Below, in pieces: positions 1 through 7,769 of a stretch of 12,032 nt of DNA; the first letter of the stretch is position 1, and each line of letters opens with the position of its first letter. Source of the stretch: Clostridia bacterium (GTDB taxonomy: Bacteria > Bacillota > Clostridia > Oscillospirales > Acutalibacteraceae); assembly GCA_900768035.1 (NCBI GenBank), contig CAAGBH010000147.1:1-12032 (forward strand), read 5' to 3'. Position numbers and translations under genes: made by a program. The notes below the pieces were generated by a model. That model did not search any database and was not told the origin of the DNA. It worked only from the letters and a program-made list of their open reading frames with translations.

Positions 1-780
1 GTAGAAACCACCACTACAGGTTATAAAAGACAGGTTATCTCAGAAACAACATCTGCAACAATGCGCACTTTAATGCAGTTTGTATCTGAAAACGGCGCTA
101 AGAACTCGTTGGTTTCGGGTTATAAAATAGGCGCTAAGACGGGTACTTCCCAAAAAGTATCTAAAATACAGGCAACCGGAGATAAATATTTATATATTGG
201 TTCTTGTATGACTGTGGCCCCTATAGAGAAACCTGAAATAGCAGTATTTGTAATGCTTGACGAACCTAAGGGAAGTAACTATTACGGCGGTGTAATTTCA
301 GCACCTGTAAACTCTAAAATTATGACAGATGTTCTTCCTTACTTAGGTTACGAGCCGAGTTATACCGAAGAAGAACTCAAAAAACTTTCTATTGAAGTTC
401 CCGATACTGTTGGCGATGAGATTGCCAACGCTAAGGGTAAAGTTACTGCAAAGAAACTCGGATTTAAGGTTGTAGGCTCGGGTGAAAAGGTTGTTCGCCA
501 ACTTCCTGAAGCGGGCAGTAAGGTTGTAAACGGCGGTGTTGTTATTCTTTATACTGACGACAGTAAGGATAAATCTGCAACCGTACCCGATTTCAAAGGC
601 TTGACCGCAACAGAGGCTAACAAAGCGGCGGCTAATGCGGGGGTTAATATTGAGTTTTCGGGCAATACCGCTACAAGCGGACTTAAAGCATACAATCAAA
701 GTATAAAAAGCGGAACAAAGGTTGAAGCAGGAACTATTGTTACCGTATATTTCAGAGACGAATCTGCTGTTGACGGATAA
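1..780 (+). CDS. Class B penicillin-binding protein with PASTA domains (SpoVD/FtsI type), 5'-partial
   Basis: This is the C-terminal 259 residues of a septal or spore-cortex transpeptidase; the frame is open to the left edge of the window, so the start lies outside. The KTG box of the penicillin-binding active site is visible as KTGTS at about residue 46 of the fragment, followed by the end of the transpeptidase fold (GGVISAPVNSKIM). Two PASTA domains follow, one beginning near IEVPDTVGDEI and one near ATVPDFKGLTATEANK. Membership of the FtsI/SpoVD class is firm; PASTA tails point to the SpoVD-like branch of Firmicutes, which cross-links peptidoglycan outside the membrane together with a SEDS glycosyltransferase. 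An FtsW-type gene lies about 2.5 kb downstream. murE begins 17 bp after the stop. I cannot decide between pbpB and spoVD without the N-terminal half. Confidence 0.93.
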   Translation, partial: VETTTTGYKRQVISETTSATMRTLMQFVSENGAKNSLVSGYKIGAKTGTSQKVSKIQATGDKYLYIGSCMTVAPIEKPEIAVFVMLDEPKGSNYYGGVISAPVNSKIMTDVLPYLGYEPSYTEEELKKLSIEVPDTVGDEIANAKGKVTAKKLGFKVVGSGEKVVRQLPEAGSKVVNGGVVILYTDDSKDKSATVPDFKGLTATEANKAAANAGVNIEFSGNTATSGLKAYNQSIKSGTKVEAGTIVTVYFRDESAVDG

Positions 781-797
781 TTTTTTGGAGGCCCATA

Positions 798-2198
798 ATG
801 AAATTAGCACAATTAATAGAATGTGAAAAAAGATTGGCTGATTTAAAAATTAAAGGAATTACAAACGATTCAAGAAAAGTAAAAAAAGATTATCTATTTG
901 TCAATACACAAAACAATCCCGAATATGATTTTGATGCCGTGAAAAACGGCGCTTTGGCAGTAGTCAGTAAATTTGATTTTGGATTTTCAAACCAAATTAT
1001 AGTTGAGAATACAACTGACGCTTTTTCAAAAATTTCGGCAAATTGGTTTTCTAACCCTTCGAAAGATTTAATTCTTTTGGGTGTTACAGGGACTAATGGC
1101 AAAACCTCTGTAACCTATATGTTGAAGTCGATTTTAGAAAAAGCGGGGCATAAAGTCGGCGTAATAGGTACAATTCAGAATATAATCGGTGACGAGATTA
1201 TCCCCTCAATTAACACAACCCCAAACGCATACTATCTTAATGAACTTTTTGCTCTTATGAAGAAAAAGGGTTGCGAATATGTTATTATGGAAGTATCGTC
1301 ACACGGTTTGGCGGCTAATAATGTTTTAAATCTTAATTTCCGTGTCGCAATGTTTACTAATTTAACACAGGACCATCTTGATTTTCACGGAAATATGGAA
1401 AATTATTATTTGGCAAAGAAAAAGTTGTTTTCAATGTGTGAAACTGCGGTTATTAATGTTGATGACGATTACGGAAAAAGGCTTTTAAATGAAATAAACT
1501 GCAATACTGCAACATATTCTCTTGAAAGCAATTCAGATTATATTGCAAAGGGTATTAAATATAGTCCCAAAGGCGTGAACTATGAACTTTTAGCAGAGGG
1601 ACTAACCCATATAAAAGTTAATACTGCGGGTAAATTTTCGGTTTATAATTCGCTTTGCGCTATCGCTTGCGCTTTGCAAATCGGAATACCGCTTGATGTA
1701 ATAACTGATGCTTTACTGCAATTAAAGGGAATAAAGGGCAGAGCAGAGGTAGTGCCTAATACTAAAGATTTCACAGTCGTTATTGATTATGCACATACTC
1801 CCGACGGTTTAAAAAACATTTTAAGAACGTTCAAAGAGTGCAGAAAAAACCGTTTGATTGTTTTGTTTGGGTGCGGTGGCGACAGGGACAAAACCAAGCG
1901 TTCAATAATGGGTGAAATCGCTTCACATTATGCTGATTATGTTATCGTTACAAGTGATAACCCCCGAACAGAAGATAAGGGTGAGATTATTAAAGATATC
2001 CTTAAAGGTGTTCAAAACGGACAAACGGGGTATAAAGTAATCGAAGATAGACAAGAAGCGATAAAATTCGCTCTTTCATTTGCGCAAAAAGATGATATAA
2101 TAGTTTTAGCAGGTAAAGGTCACGAGACTTATCAGATAATAGGAAAACAAAAGTTTCCTTTTGATGAGCGTGAAATCATAAGACAGTACCTTGGATAA
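798..2198 (+). CDS. murE: UDP-MurNAc-tripeptide synthetase (MurE)
   Basis: Cytoplasmic Mur ligase that adds the third stem-peptide residue to UDP-MurNAc-L-Ala-D-Glu using ATP. The 466-residue product shows the three Mur-ligase domains: the N-terminal UDP-binding part with TNDSRKV (residues 22-28), the ATP-binding P-loop GVTGTNGKTS (95-104), the central-domain TNLTQDHLDFHG stretch (187-198), and the C-terminal domain with VIDYAHTPDGL (328-338) and GKGHE (439-443). The DNPR motif at 387-390 is the known signature of meso-diaminopimelate-specific MurE; lysine-specific enzymes differ here. The inference is an A1-gamma type wall. It is slightly shorter than the usual 480-500 residues. A GGAGG site 7 bp before the ATG supports the start. 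No murF follows, which is unusual for this position. Confidence 0.96.
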   Translation: MKLAQLIECEKRLADLKIKGITNDSRKVKKDYLFVNTQNNPEYDFDAVKNGALAVVSKFDFGFSNQIIVENTTDAFSKISANWFSNPSKDLILLGVTGTNGKTSVTYMLKSILEKAGHKVGVIGTIQNIIGDEIIPSINTTPNAYYLNELFALMKKKGCEYVIMEVSSHGLAANNVLNLNFRVAMFTNLTQDHLDFHGNMENYYLAKKKLFSMCETAVINVDDDYGKRLLNEINCNTATYSLESNSDYIAKGIKYSPKGVNYELLAEGLTHIKVNTAGKFSVYNSLCAIACALQIGIPLDVITDALLQLKGIKGRAEVVPNTKDFTVVIDYAHTPDGLKNILRTFKECRKNRLIVLFGCGGDRDKTKRSIMGEIASHYADYVIVTSDNPRTEDKGEIIKDILKGVQNGQTGYKVIEDRQEAIKFALSFAQKDDIIVLAGKGHETYQIIGKQKFPFDEREIIRQYLG

Positions 2199-2230
2199 AT
2201 CTGTCACAATAACATAAAAGAGGTATTAAA

Positions 2231-3253
2231 ATGAAAGATTTAACTTCAATAATTGTTGCAATAGTTGCTTTTTTGGTTACATTGGTTTCGGGTTATTTTG
2301 TTATCCCGTATTTAAGAAAACTCAAATTCGGGCAAACTATCCTTGAAATCGGACCTAATTGGCATAAGGATAAACAGGGAACACCTACTATGGGCGGTAT
2401 TATGATAGTTGCAGGTTTTATTGTTGCTGTTATAATCGGTATTGTTTATTCGGCGCTTTTTAGCAAAAATCTTTCTTTCGAATTAAATGATTCTTATAAA
2501 TTGACTGTAATGATTGCAGGCGTCTTAATGGCGCTTTGTATGTCGGCAATAGGTTTTATGGACGATTATGTTAAGGTTGTTAAAAAGCGTAATCTCGGTC
2601 TTACCGCACGGCAAAAGACATTCTTGCAGTTGCTTGTGTGTGCAGCATACCTTTCAACATTAGGTCTTGCAGGTATGAGAACAACCACAATACCCTTTAT
2701 CGGTGATATCAATATCACAAGCGGTTGGGGACTTTTGTTCTGGCCGGTTGCCCTTGTTTTTATTTATGGTTTTACCAACGCTGTTAATTTAACCGACGGT
2801 ATTGACGGACTTGCATCTTCAGTTACATTGGTGGTTGCCTGTGCATTTATGTTAGCATCAGGATTTTTAAATATCGCTTCAAATAATATGTTAGCCACTG
2901 CTTTGGCGGGTGCTTGTGTGGGCTTTGTTTGTTGGAATTCACATCCCGCACGTGTGTTTATGGGGGATACCGGTTCAATGTTTTTGGGTGGTATGGTAGT
3001 TGCCTTATCGTTTGGTATAGGAAGACCCGTATTGCTTATTTTCGCAGGCATTATTTATTTACTTGAAGCGCTTTCTGATATTATTCAGGTTGCATATTAT
3101 AAGAAAACAAAAAAGAGAATTTTCAAAATGGCACCGCTTCATCATCATTTTGAAATGTGCGGTTGGTCAGAAGATAAAATTGTTTTTGTTTTCTCGTTAG
3201 TTACATTAGTTGGTTGTATTATTGCTTTATTACCTATTATTTTAAGATTTTAA
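2231..3253 (+). CDS. mraY: Phospho-MurNAc-pentapeptide transferase (MraY)
   Basis: Integral membrane enzyme that transfers phospho-MurNAc-pentapeptide from UDP to undecaprenyl phosphate, forming lipid I. The 340-residue protein has many hydrophobic segments and the family motifs in order: GTPTMGGI near residue 50, the acidic pair DD at 111-112 followed by a basic loop, NLTDGIDGLA at 186-195, MGDTGS at 244-249, and PLHHHFE at 302-308. These cover the metal and nucleotide-binding residues of the family, so the enzyme looks intact. The ATG follows a GAGGT ribosome binding site. A 32-bp gap separates it from murE with no promoter or terminator that I can see, so it is probably cotranscribed. The next gene begins 18 bp after the stop; murD, which commonly follows mraY, is missing. 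Confidence 0.97.
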   Translation: MKDLTSIIVAIVAFLVTLVSGYFVIPYLRKLKFGQTILEIGPNWHKDKQGTPTMGGIMIVAGFIVAVIIGIVYSALFSKNLSFELNDSYKLTVMIAGVLMALCMSAIGFMDDYVKVVKKRNLGLTARQKTFLQLLVCAAYLSTLGLAGMRTTTIPFIGDINITSGWGLLFWPVALVFIYGFTNAVNLTDGIDGLASSVTLVVACAFMLASGFLNIASNNMLATALAGACVGFVCWNSHPARVFMGDTGSMFLGGMVVALSFGIGRPVLLIFAGIIYLLEALSDIIQVAYYKKTKKRIFKMAPLHHHFEMCGWSEDKIVFVFSLVTLVGCIIALLPIILRF

Positions 3254-3271
3254 TTTTTGGAGGAAAACCGC

Positions 3272-4411
3272 ATGGCATCATCTGTTAAACGCAAAAAAAG
3301 CACTGCCAAACAGGGAAAAATTGATATAACCTTTTTCTCCTTTGTGCTTATTCTTTTAACAATCGGTTTAGTTATGTTGTTTTCCGCAAGTTATGCTTAT
3401 TCTTATGAATATTACGGCAACAGTTATAAATTCATATCCCGACAGGCATTATTCGCTGTGGTCGGCGTTGTTGTAATGTTATTAGTTTCTAAAATTGATT
3501 ATCATATTTTCAAAAAATTCGCATGGCTTATATTTTTAGTCGTGATGGGAATGCTTGCGGTTTTATTGATTCTTCCGCCAATGGTCAGCGGAATGGACGT
3601 AAAGCGTTGGATTGCATTAGGTCCAATAACTTTCCAACCGTCAGAACTTGCAAAATTTGCAGTTGTATTGCTTTTTGCTTCTTTGATATCAGCAAATTAT
3701 AAGCAGATGCGTGATATTAAGTTTATTGGGTTACTTGTTATAATTTTAGGTGTCAGTTGTGTTCTGATTGCACTTGAACCGCATCTTTCTGCTACTATTT
3801 TGGTTTTCTGTTTAGGTATAGTTCTGCTTATTGTTGGCGGACTTTCAAAGAAATTCATTTTTGGCGGAATTGCTTTAGGAGTCGGCGGTGTTGCAGCGAT
3901 TATTCTATCGGGTGCAATCGGTTATGCCTCCGACCGTATAACCTATTGGCGTGATCCTTGGCTCGACCCAAGCGGAAACGGTTTCCAAACTATACAATCC
4001 CTCTTGGCAATAGGCTCAGGCGGAATTTTAGGTAGGGGAATCGGTCAGTCAAGACAGAAATACCTATGGGTGCCCGAACCTCACAATGACTTTATATTTT
4101 CTATAGTGTGTGAAGAATTGGGTCTTATAGGCGCAATGGTTATAATTATATTGTTCTGTTTACTTGTTTGGCGCGGGTTTACTATTGCAATGCGTTCTCC
4201 CGATAAGTTCGGCTCGCTTTTGGCTATAGGACTTACTTTCCAAGTAGGTTTACAGGCAATGCTTAATATATGGGTTGTTACCAATACTATTCCAAACACA
4301 GGCATTAGTCTTCCGTTTTTCAGTTACGGCGGAACGTCGCTTTTGATTTTATTGGCACAGATGGGAATTGTGCTTTCAATATCCCGAAGCGCGAATGTTG
4401 AAAAAACATAG
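3272..4411 (+). CDS. ftsW: SEDS-family peptidoglycan glycosyltransferase FtsW/SpoVE
   Basis: Polytopic membrane protein of the SEDS family (FtsW, RodA, SpoVE), which polymerises lipid II into glycan strands alongside a class B PBP. I chose the ATG at 3272 because a GGAGG lies 8 bp upstream (3259-3263); an in-frame TTG at 3257 would overlap that site. The product is then 379 residues. Family motifs seen: QPSELAKF (122-129), the WRDPWLDPSGNGFQ loop (226-239), GIGQSRQKYLWVPEPHNDF (256-274) with the conserved aspartate at 273 that matches the catalytic Asp of SEDS enzymes, and the C-terminal SLPFFSYGGTS (346-356). Position between mraY and murG favours division rather than elongation. FtsW and SpoVE cannot be told apart by sequence alone here. 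Confidence 0.93.
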   Translation: MASSVKRKKSTAKQGKIDITFFSFVLILLTIGLVMLFSASYAYSYEYYGNSYKFISRQALFAVVGVVVMLLVSKIDYHIFKKFAWLIFLVVMGMLAVLLILPPMVSGMDVKRWIALGPITFQPSELAKFAVVLLFASLISANYKQMRDIKFIGLLVIILGVSCVLIALEPHLSATILVFCLGIVLLIVGGLSKKFIFGGIALGVGGVAAIILSGAIGYASDRITYWRDPWLDPSGNGFQTIQSLLAIGSGGILGRGIGQSRQKYLWVPEPHNDFIFSIVCEELGLIGAMVIIILFCLLVWRGFTIAMRSPDKFGSLLAIGLTFQVGLQAMLNIWVVTNTIPNTGISLPFFSYGGTSLLILLAQMGIVLSISRSANVEKT

Positions 4412-4423
4412 AAGGTGTTATTT

Positions 4424-5536
4424 ATGAAAATTTTATTTGCAGGTGGCGGTACGGCAGGGCATATTAATCCTGCATTGGCAGTTGCTGATTATATTAAACA
4501 GAGACATCCTGATGCCGAGATTAGTTATATCGGTACGGCTGAAAAATTGGAATCAAAATTAGTTCCTTTAAAGGGATATGATTTTCATACAATAAAGGTT
4601 GCGGGTTTTAGTCGTAGTTTATCACCAAAATCAATTATCCATAATATTAATGCCGTTAAACTTGCGGCGCAGTCAACCTATGAAGTTAAGAAACTTTTAA
4701 AAACAATCTCGCCTGATATCGTTATCGGAACAGGCGGTTATGTAAGCGGTCCTGTGCTTCGTGCAGCACAGCAGTTAGGAATTAAAACCGCTATACACGA
4801 ACAAAACGCTTTCCCGGGCGTGACAACTAAAATGTTAGCACCAAAGGCAGACAGGGTAATGCTTGCAATGCCTGAGGCTCAGAAATATTTGAAATTAAAT
4901 AAACAACCTATTATCACAGGCAATCCGATAAGAAGCGAACTACTGTCTGTAACAAAAGAACAAGCACGCAAAAAACTCGGTCTTGATAACCGTCCGTTAA
5001 TACTTTCTTTCGGCGGTTCTTTGGGTGCTAAACATCTTAATGAGGCGGTTAGCGAACTTATCAAATGGCATAATGACAGCGATAAGTTTTATCATATTCA
5101 CGGTACGGGCAAAACAGGATATAATGATATGCTCGAAAGCCTTAAAGATATTAAATTATCTGATAATATAAAGGTTCGAGAGTATATAGACGATATGGAT
5201 ATCTGTATGGCGGCGGCTGATTTAGTTATATGCCGTGCGGGTGCAATCACACTTGGTGAATTGCAGTCCTGTTCGAAACCGTCAGTTTTGATTCCGTCAC
5301 CTTATGTTGCTGAAAACCATCAGTATCACAACGCTTTAACCTTGAAGAAAAGCGGTGCGGCTGAACTTATTGAGGAAAAAGACTTAAACGGCGAAAGTTT
5401 GATTAAAACTGTAGAATACTTAATCGAAAATAAATCGAAACTTGAAAAGATGGCAACTGCCGCACATAAAAATGCAATTTTGGACGCAAATGAAAGAATT
5501 TATGAAGTTATAATGCAGTTATTTACCACAGCGTGA
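4424..5536 (+). CDS. murG: UDP-GlcNAc:lipid I N-acetylglucosaminyltransferase (MurG)
   Basis: GT28-type, GT-B fold enzyme that adds GlcNAc to lipid I to give lipid II at the inner face of the membrane. The 370-residue product opens with the glycine-rich GGGTAGHINP (8-16), followed by IGTGGYVSGP (101-110), HEQNAFPG (125-132), TGNPIRSEL (165-173), the second-domain loop SFGGSLGAKH (195-204), and CRAGAITLGEL (270-280) with PYVAENHQ (293-300), the UDP-GlcNAc-binding region. The ATG at 4424 has an AAGG site about 8 bp upstream; a GTG nine bases earlier would sit in that site. The gap to ftsW is 12 bp. All key family motifs are present and the length is typical. Confidence 0.96.
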   Translation: MKILFAGGGTAGHINPALAVADYIKQRHPDAEISYIGTAEKLESKLVPLKGYDFHTIKVAGFSRSLSPKSIIHNINAVKLAAQSTYEVKKLLKTISPDIVIGTGGYVSGPVLRAAQQLGIKTAIHEQNAFPGVTTKMLAPKADRVMLAMPEAQKYLKLNKQPIITGNPIRSELLSVTKEQARKKLGLDNRPLILSFGGSLGAKHLNEAVSELIKWHNDSDKFYHIHGTGKTGYNDMLESLKDIKLSDNIKVREYIDDMDICMAAADLVICRAGAITLGELQSCSKPSVLIPSPYVAENHQYHNALTLKKSGAAELIEEKDLNGESLIKTVEYLIENKSKLEKMATAAHKNAILDANERIYEVIMQLFTTA

Positions 5537-5561
5537 CAAAAATCGCATTTTCGCATAGTAT
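5533..5561 (+). promoter_or_regulatory. Candidate promoter before murA
   Basis: GTGACA (5533-5538) and TAGTAT (5556-5561) are separated by 17 bp. That is 5/6 and 4/6 of the sigma-A consensus. The -35 overlaps the murG stop codon, so this would be an internal promoter. The -10 lies inside the 5' arm of the hairpin described next. The call rests on the spacing and consensus only. Confidence 0.35.
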
Positions 5562-5588
5562 GAATTGTAATTCAATTCTGCTGTGCGA
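5551..5588 (+). promoter_or_regulatory. Hairpin reaching into the murA ribosome binding site
   Basis: TCGCATAG (5551-5558) pairs with CTGTGCGA (5581-5588), 8 bp with one G-U, and inside it GAATTG (5562-5567) pairs with CAATTC (5573-5578) around a 5-nt loop. The outer 3' arm ends on the first two bases of the GAGGTG Shine-Dalgarno (5587-5592) of murA. No T-run follows, so it is not a terminator. It could limit ribosome access or be a protein-binding palindrome in DNA. Confidence 0.5.
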
Positions 5589-5597
5589 GGTGCAACA

Positions 5598-6854
5598 ATG
5601 GCTGAGATTATTATTAACGGTGACCGAAAACTTTCGGGTGAAATAACAATTCAAGGTGCAAAAAACAGTGTGTTGCCCGTTCTTGCGGGCACATTGCTTT
5701 GTGACGGAGAATGTGTTATTGAAAACTGTCCCGATTTATCTGATGTTGAAACTTCTTTGAAAATCTTGTCGCAAATAGGCTGTGAATGTGAATTTAAGAA
5801 TAATTGCGCAAGGATTTCTGCCACAAGCCCTACGGGACATATCATACCCGATAATCTTATGCGTGAAATGCGCTCTTCTGTGGTTTTCTTAGGCGCTATA
5901 ATCGGTCGTATGAAAAAGGCGGTTATAAGCAGTCCGGGCGGTTGTGAACTGGGACCCCGTCCTATTGATTTACACCTTTCAGCTTTAAAGGCGTTAGGTG
6001 TGGAAATCACTGAAGAACACGGATATTTATACTGTGATGCTAAAAACGGACTTACGGGTTGCGAAATAAATCTTAGTTTTCCAAGCGTTGGCGCAACGGA
6101 AAATATTATTCTTGCGGCGGCAACCGCTAAAGGAATTACTGTGATACATAATGCTGCAAGAGAACCTGAAATCAGCGATTTGGGTGATTTTTTAAACAGC
6201 GCGGGCGCAAGAATCTATGGTTGCGGTTCGGATACAATTTATATTCACGGTGTAAATAAGTTAAAAGGTGCAGTCCATACCATAATACCTGACCGAATTG
6301 TAGCGGTAACTTATATGGCTTGTGCGGCTGTAACAGGCGGTAAAATTAAGATTGATAATATAATGCCGTCGCATATGGTTTCCTGTCTTTCGGCTTTCAG
6401 GGAAAGCGGTTGCGATATCTGTCTTTCACGTAAGTCATTAACATTGTCAGCACCGAAAAGACTTAAGAGAGTTCCAACCATCAGAAGCCTTGTTTATCCT
6501 GGGTTTCCAACCGATGCGGGACCTATTTTGATTGCTATGCTTTCAAAAGCAAACGGAACAACAGTTTTTGTTGAAAATATATTTGAAAATCGATTTCGTT
6601 ATGTTGACGAATTAAACCGCCTTGGTGCAAAGATTAAAACTGAGGGTAAAATTGCCGTAATTGAGGGTGTCGAGTCACTTTCAGGCGCAAACTGTAAATG
6701 TACCGACCTTCGTGGCGGTGCGGCACTTGTTGTGTCGGCTTTGGCGGCAAAAGGTCAGACAAATATAAGCGAAATTTCACATATTTTAAGAGGGTACGAT
6801 GATATTGTGTCGAATTTAAGAAATATCGATGCCGATATTAGTATAAAGGAATGA
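5598..6854 (+). CDS. murA: UDP-N-acetylglucosamine 1-carboxyvinyltransferase (MurA)
   Basis: First committed enzyme of peptidoglycan synthesis: transfers enolpyruvate from PEP to UDP-GlcNAc in the cytoplasm. The 418-residue product matches the usual length. The KN pair of the QGAKNSVLP motif lies at 22-23, and PGGCELGPRPIDLHLS carries Cys116, equivalent to the PEP-binding, fosfomycin-target cysteine of E. coli MurA, so fosfomycin sensitivity at this residue is expected. Later family motifs include FPSVGATENI and LRGGAALVVSALAA. I chose the ATG at 5598 because GAGGTG lies just upstream; a GTG at 5583 would overlap the hairpin and Shine-Dalgarno. Many Clostridia carry two MurA paralogues; which one this is cannot be told here. 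The 61-bp gap before it is one of the longer ones within the cluster. Confidence 0.95.
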   Translation: MAEIIINGDRKLSGEITIQGAKNSVLPVLAGTLLCDGECVIENCPDLSDVETSLKILSQIGCECEFKNNCARISATSPTGHIIPDNLMREMRSSVVFLGAIIGRMKKAVISSPGGCELGPRPIDLHLSALKALGVEITEEHGYLYCDAKNGLTGCEINLSFPSVGATENIILAAATAKGITVIHNAAREPEISDLGDFLNSAGARIYGCGSDTIYIHGVNKLKGAVHTIIPDRIVAVTYMACAAVTGGKIKIDNIMPSHMVSCLSAFRESGCDICLSRKSLTLSAPKRLKRVPTIRSLVYPGFPTDAGPILIAMLSKANGTTVFVENIFENRFRYVDELNRLGAKIKTEGKIAVIEGVESLSGANCKCTDLRGGAALVVSALAAKGQTNISEISHILRGYDDIVSNLRNIDADISIKE

Positions 6855-6858
6855 TTTT

Positions 6859-7650
6859 TTGAAAAACACGAATGTTAATGACGAATTTTTGCGCAAGCGA
6901 AAAGAACGCCAAAGAAAAAAGCGAAAGCGTAGACTTATAACTTCGTTTATTGTCTTTGTGGTTTTCGCGCTTATAACTTGTGTTATTCTTTCTTTAACTG
7001 TATTATTTCCGATAAATAGTCTTAGTGCTAAAGGAAGTAAAATATACACTTCAAAACAGATAATTAATGCAAGCGGTGTCGCAGTTGGTGATAATCTGTT
7101 TACAGTTTCGCAGACGGCAGTGTTAAATACACTTAAAGAGAAACTGCCTTTTGTACAAGAAATCAAATTCAAACGAACCTTGCCCGATACGCTTGAAATT
7201 GTAGTTACAGATGCGAAAGAGTATGCCTGTTATAATGTCGACGGTAAATTTTATACAGTCAGTAAAGACGGTTGGGTGCTCGAAAAATATAATAAGCAAC
7301 CCAAAAATGTGCTTCTTATAATTTGTGAGGGCGCAAAATGTACTGTCGGAAAACAAATCGAGTTTTCAAGCGAAACAGGGCATAACGGGGCGCAAGAAAT
7401 TATAAATCTGCTCGAACAAAATAAAATTGAAACAAATTATGTAGATATAACTGATGAAATCAATCTAAAAGCAAAAATCGACGGAAGATTTATTGTTAAT
7501 TTCGGTACTGCCAATTCTTTGGAACAAAAGGTAAAACATTTGAAATCTATGGTAGAAAGTATCGAAAAAGGTCAAACGGGTAGGATAAATCTGAGTATGT
7601 GGAGCAGTAAAAATACCCAAGGAACATTTGTGAAAGGCGAAATAAAATAA
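6859..7650 (+). CDS. ftsQ: Cell division protein FtsQ/DivIB
   Basis: Bitopic division protein of the FtsQ/DivIB family, which works with FtsL and DivIC-type partners to regulate septal wall synthesis. The 263-residue product has a strongly basic cytoplasmic tail (RKRKERQRKKRKRR, about 12-25), one membrane segment (about 26-50), and an extracellular POTRA-like region beginning near INSLSAKGSKIYTSKQI, with LPFVQEIKFKRTLPDTLEI (96-114) and the AKEYACYNVDGKFYTVSKDG stretch typical of the family. It begins 4 bp after murA. The start is TTG: no in-frame ATG exists upstream, and AAGGA (6846-6850) lies 8 bp before it. An ATG at 6851 is out of frame and reaches a stop after three codons. The function is assigned by fold features and gene position. 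Confidence 0.9.
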   Translation: MKNTNVNDEFLRKRKERQRKKRKRRLITSFIVFVVFALITCVILSLTVLFPINSLSAKGSKIYTSKQIINASGVAVGDNLFTVSQTAVLNTLKEKLPFVQEIKFKRTLPDTLEIVVTDAKEYACYNVDGKFYTVSKDGWVLEKYNKQPKNVLLIICEGAKCTVGKQIEFSSETGHNGAQEIINLLEQNKIETNYVDITDEINLKAKIDGRFIVNFGTANSLEQKVKHLKSMVESIEKGQTGRINLSMWSSKNTQGTFVKGEIK

Positions 7651-7676
7651 AAAATAACAAAATTGTAACAAAACTA

Positions 7677-7705
7677 TTGAAATTTATTTTAAGATGTGTT
7701 AATAT
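7677..7705 (+). promoter_or_regulatory. Candidate ftsZ promoter
   Basis: TTGAAA (7677-7682) and TAATAT (7700-7705) are 17 bp apart, matching sigma-A at 4/6 in each box, in the AT-rich 119-bp gap between ftsQ and ftsZ. The gap is much longer than the others in the cluster, which fits separate ftsZ expression. The predicted 5' leader is about 55 bases and ends in GGAGG (7757-7761). Confidence 0.5.
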
Positions 7706-7769
7706 CTATATGTATAAGTAAAATTGTGCGTAATATTTTCTAATTTACATAAATACGGAGGAATTTAAA

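Noticed and set aside
343..810. Reading frame on the minus strand across the PBP tail
   Set aside because: It lies entirely antisense to the PASTA coding region, which has clear domain motifs; no family features are seen in the antisense product.
3257..3271. TTG start for ftsW, 15 bases before the ATG
   Set aside because: It would overlap the GGAGG that serves the ATG at 3272.
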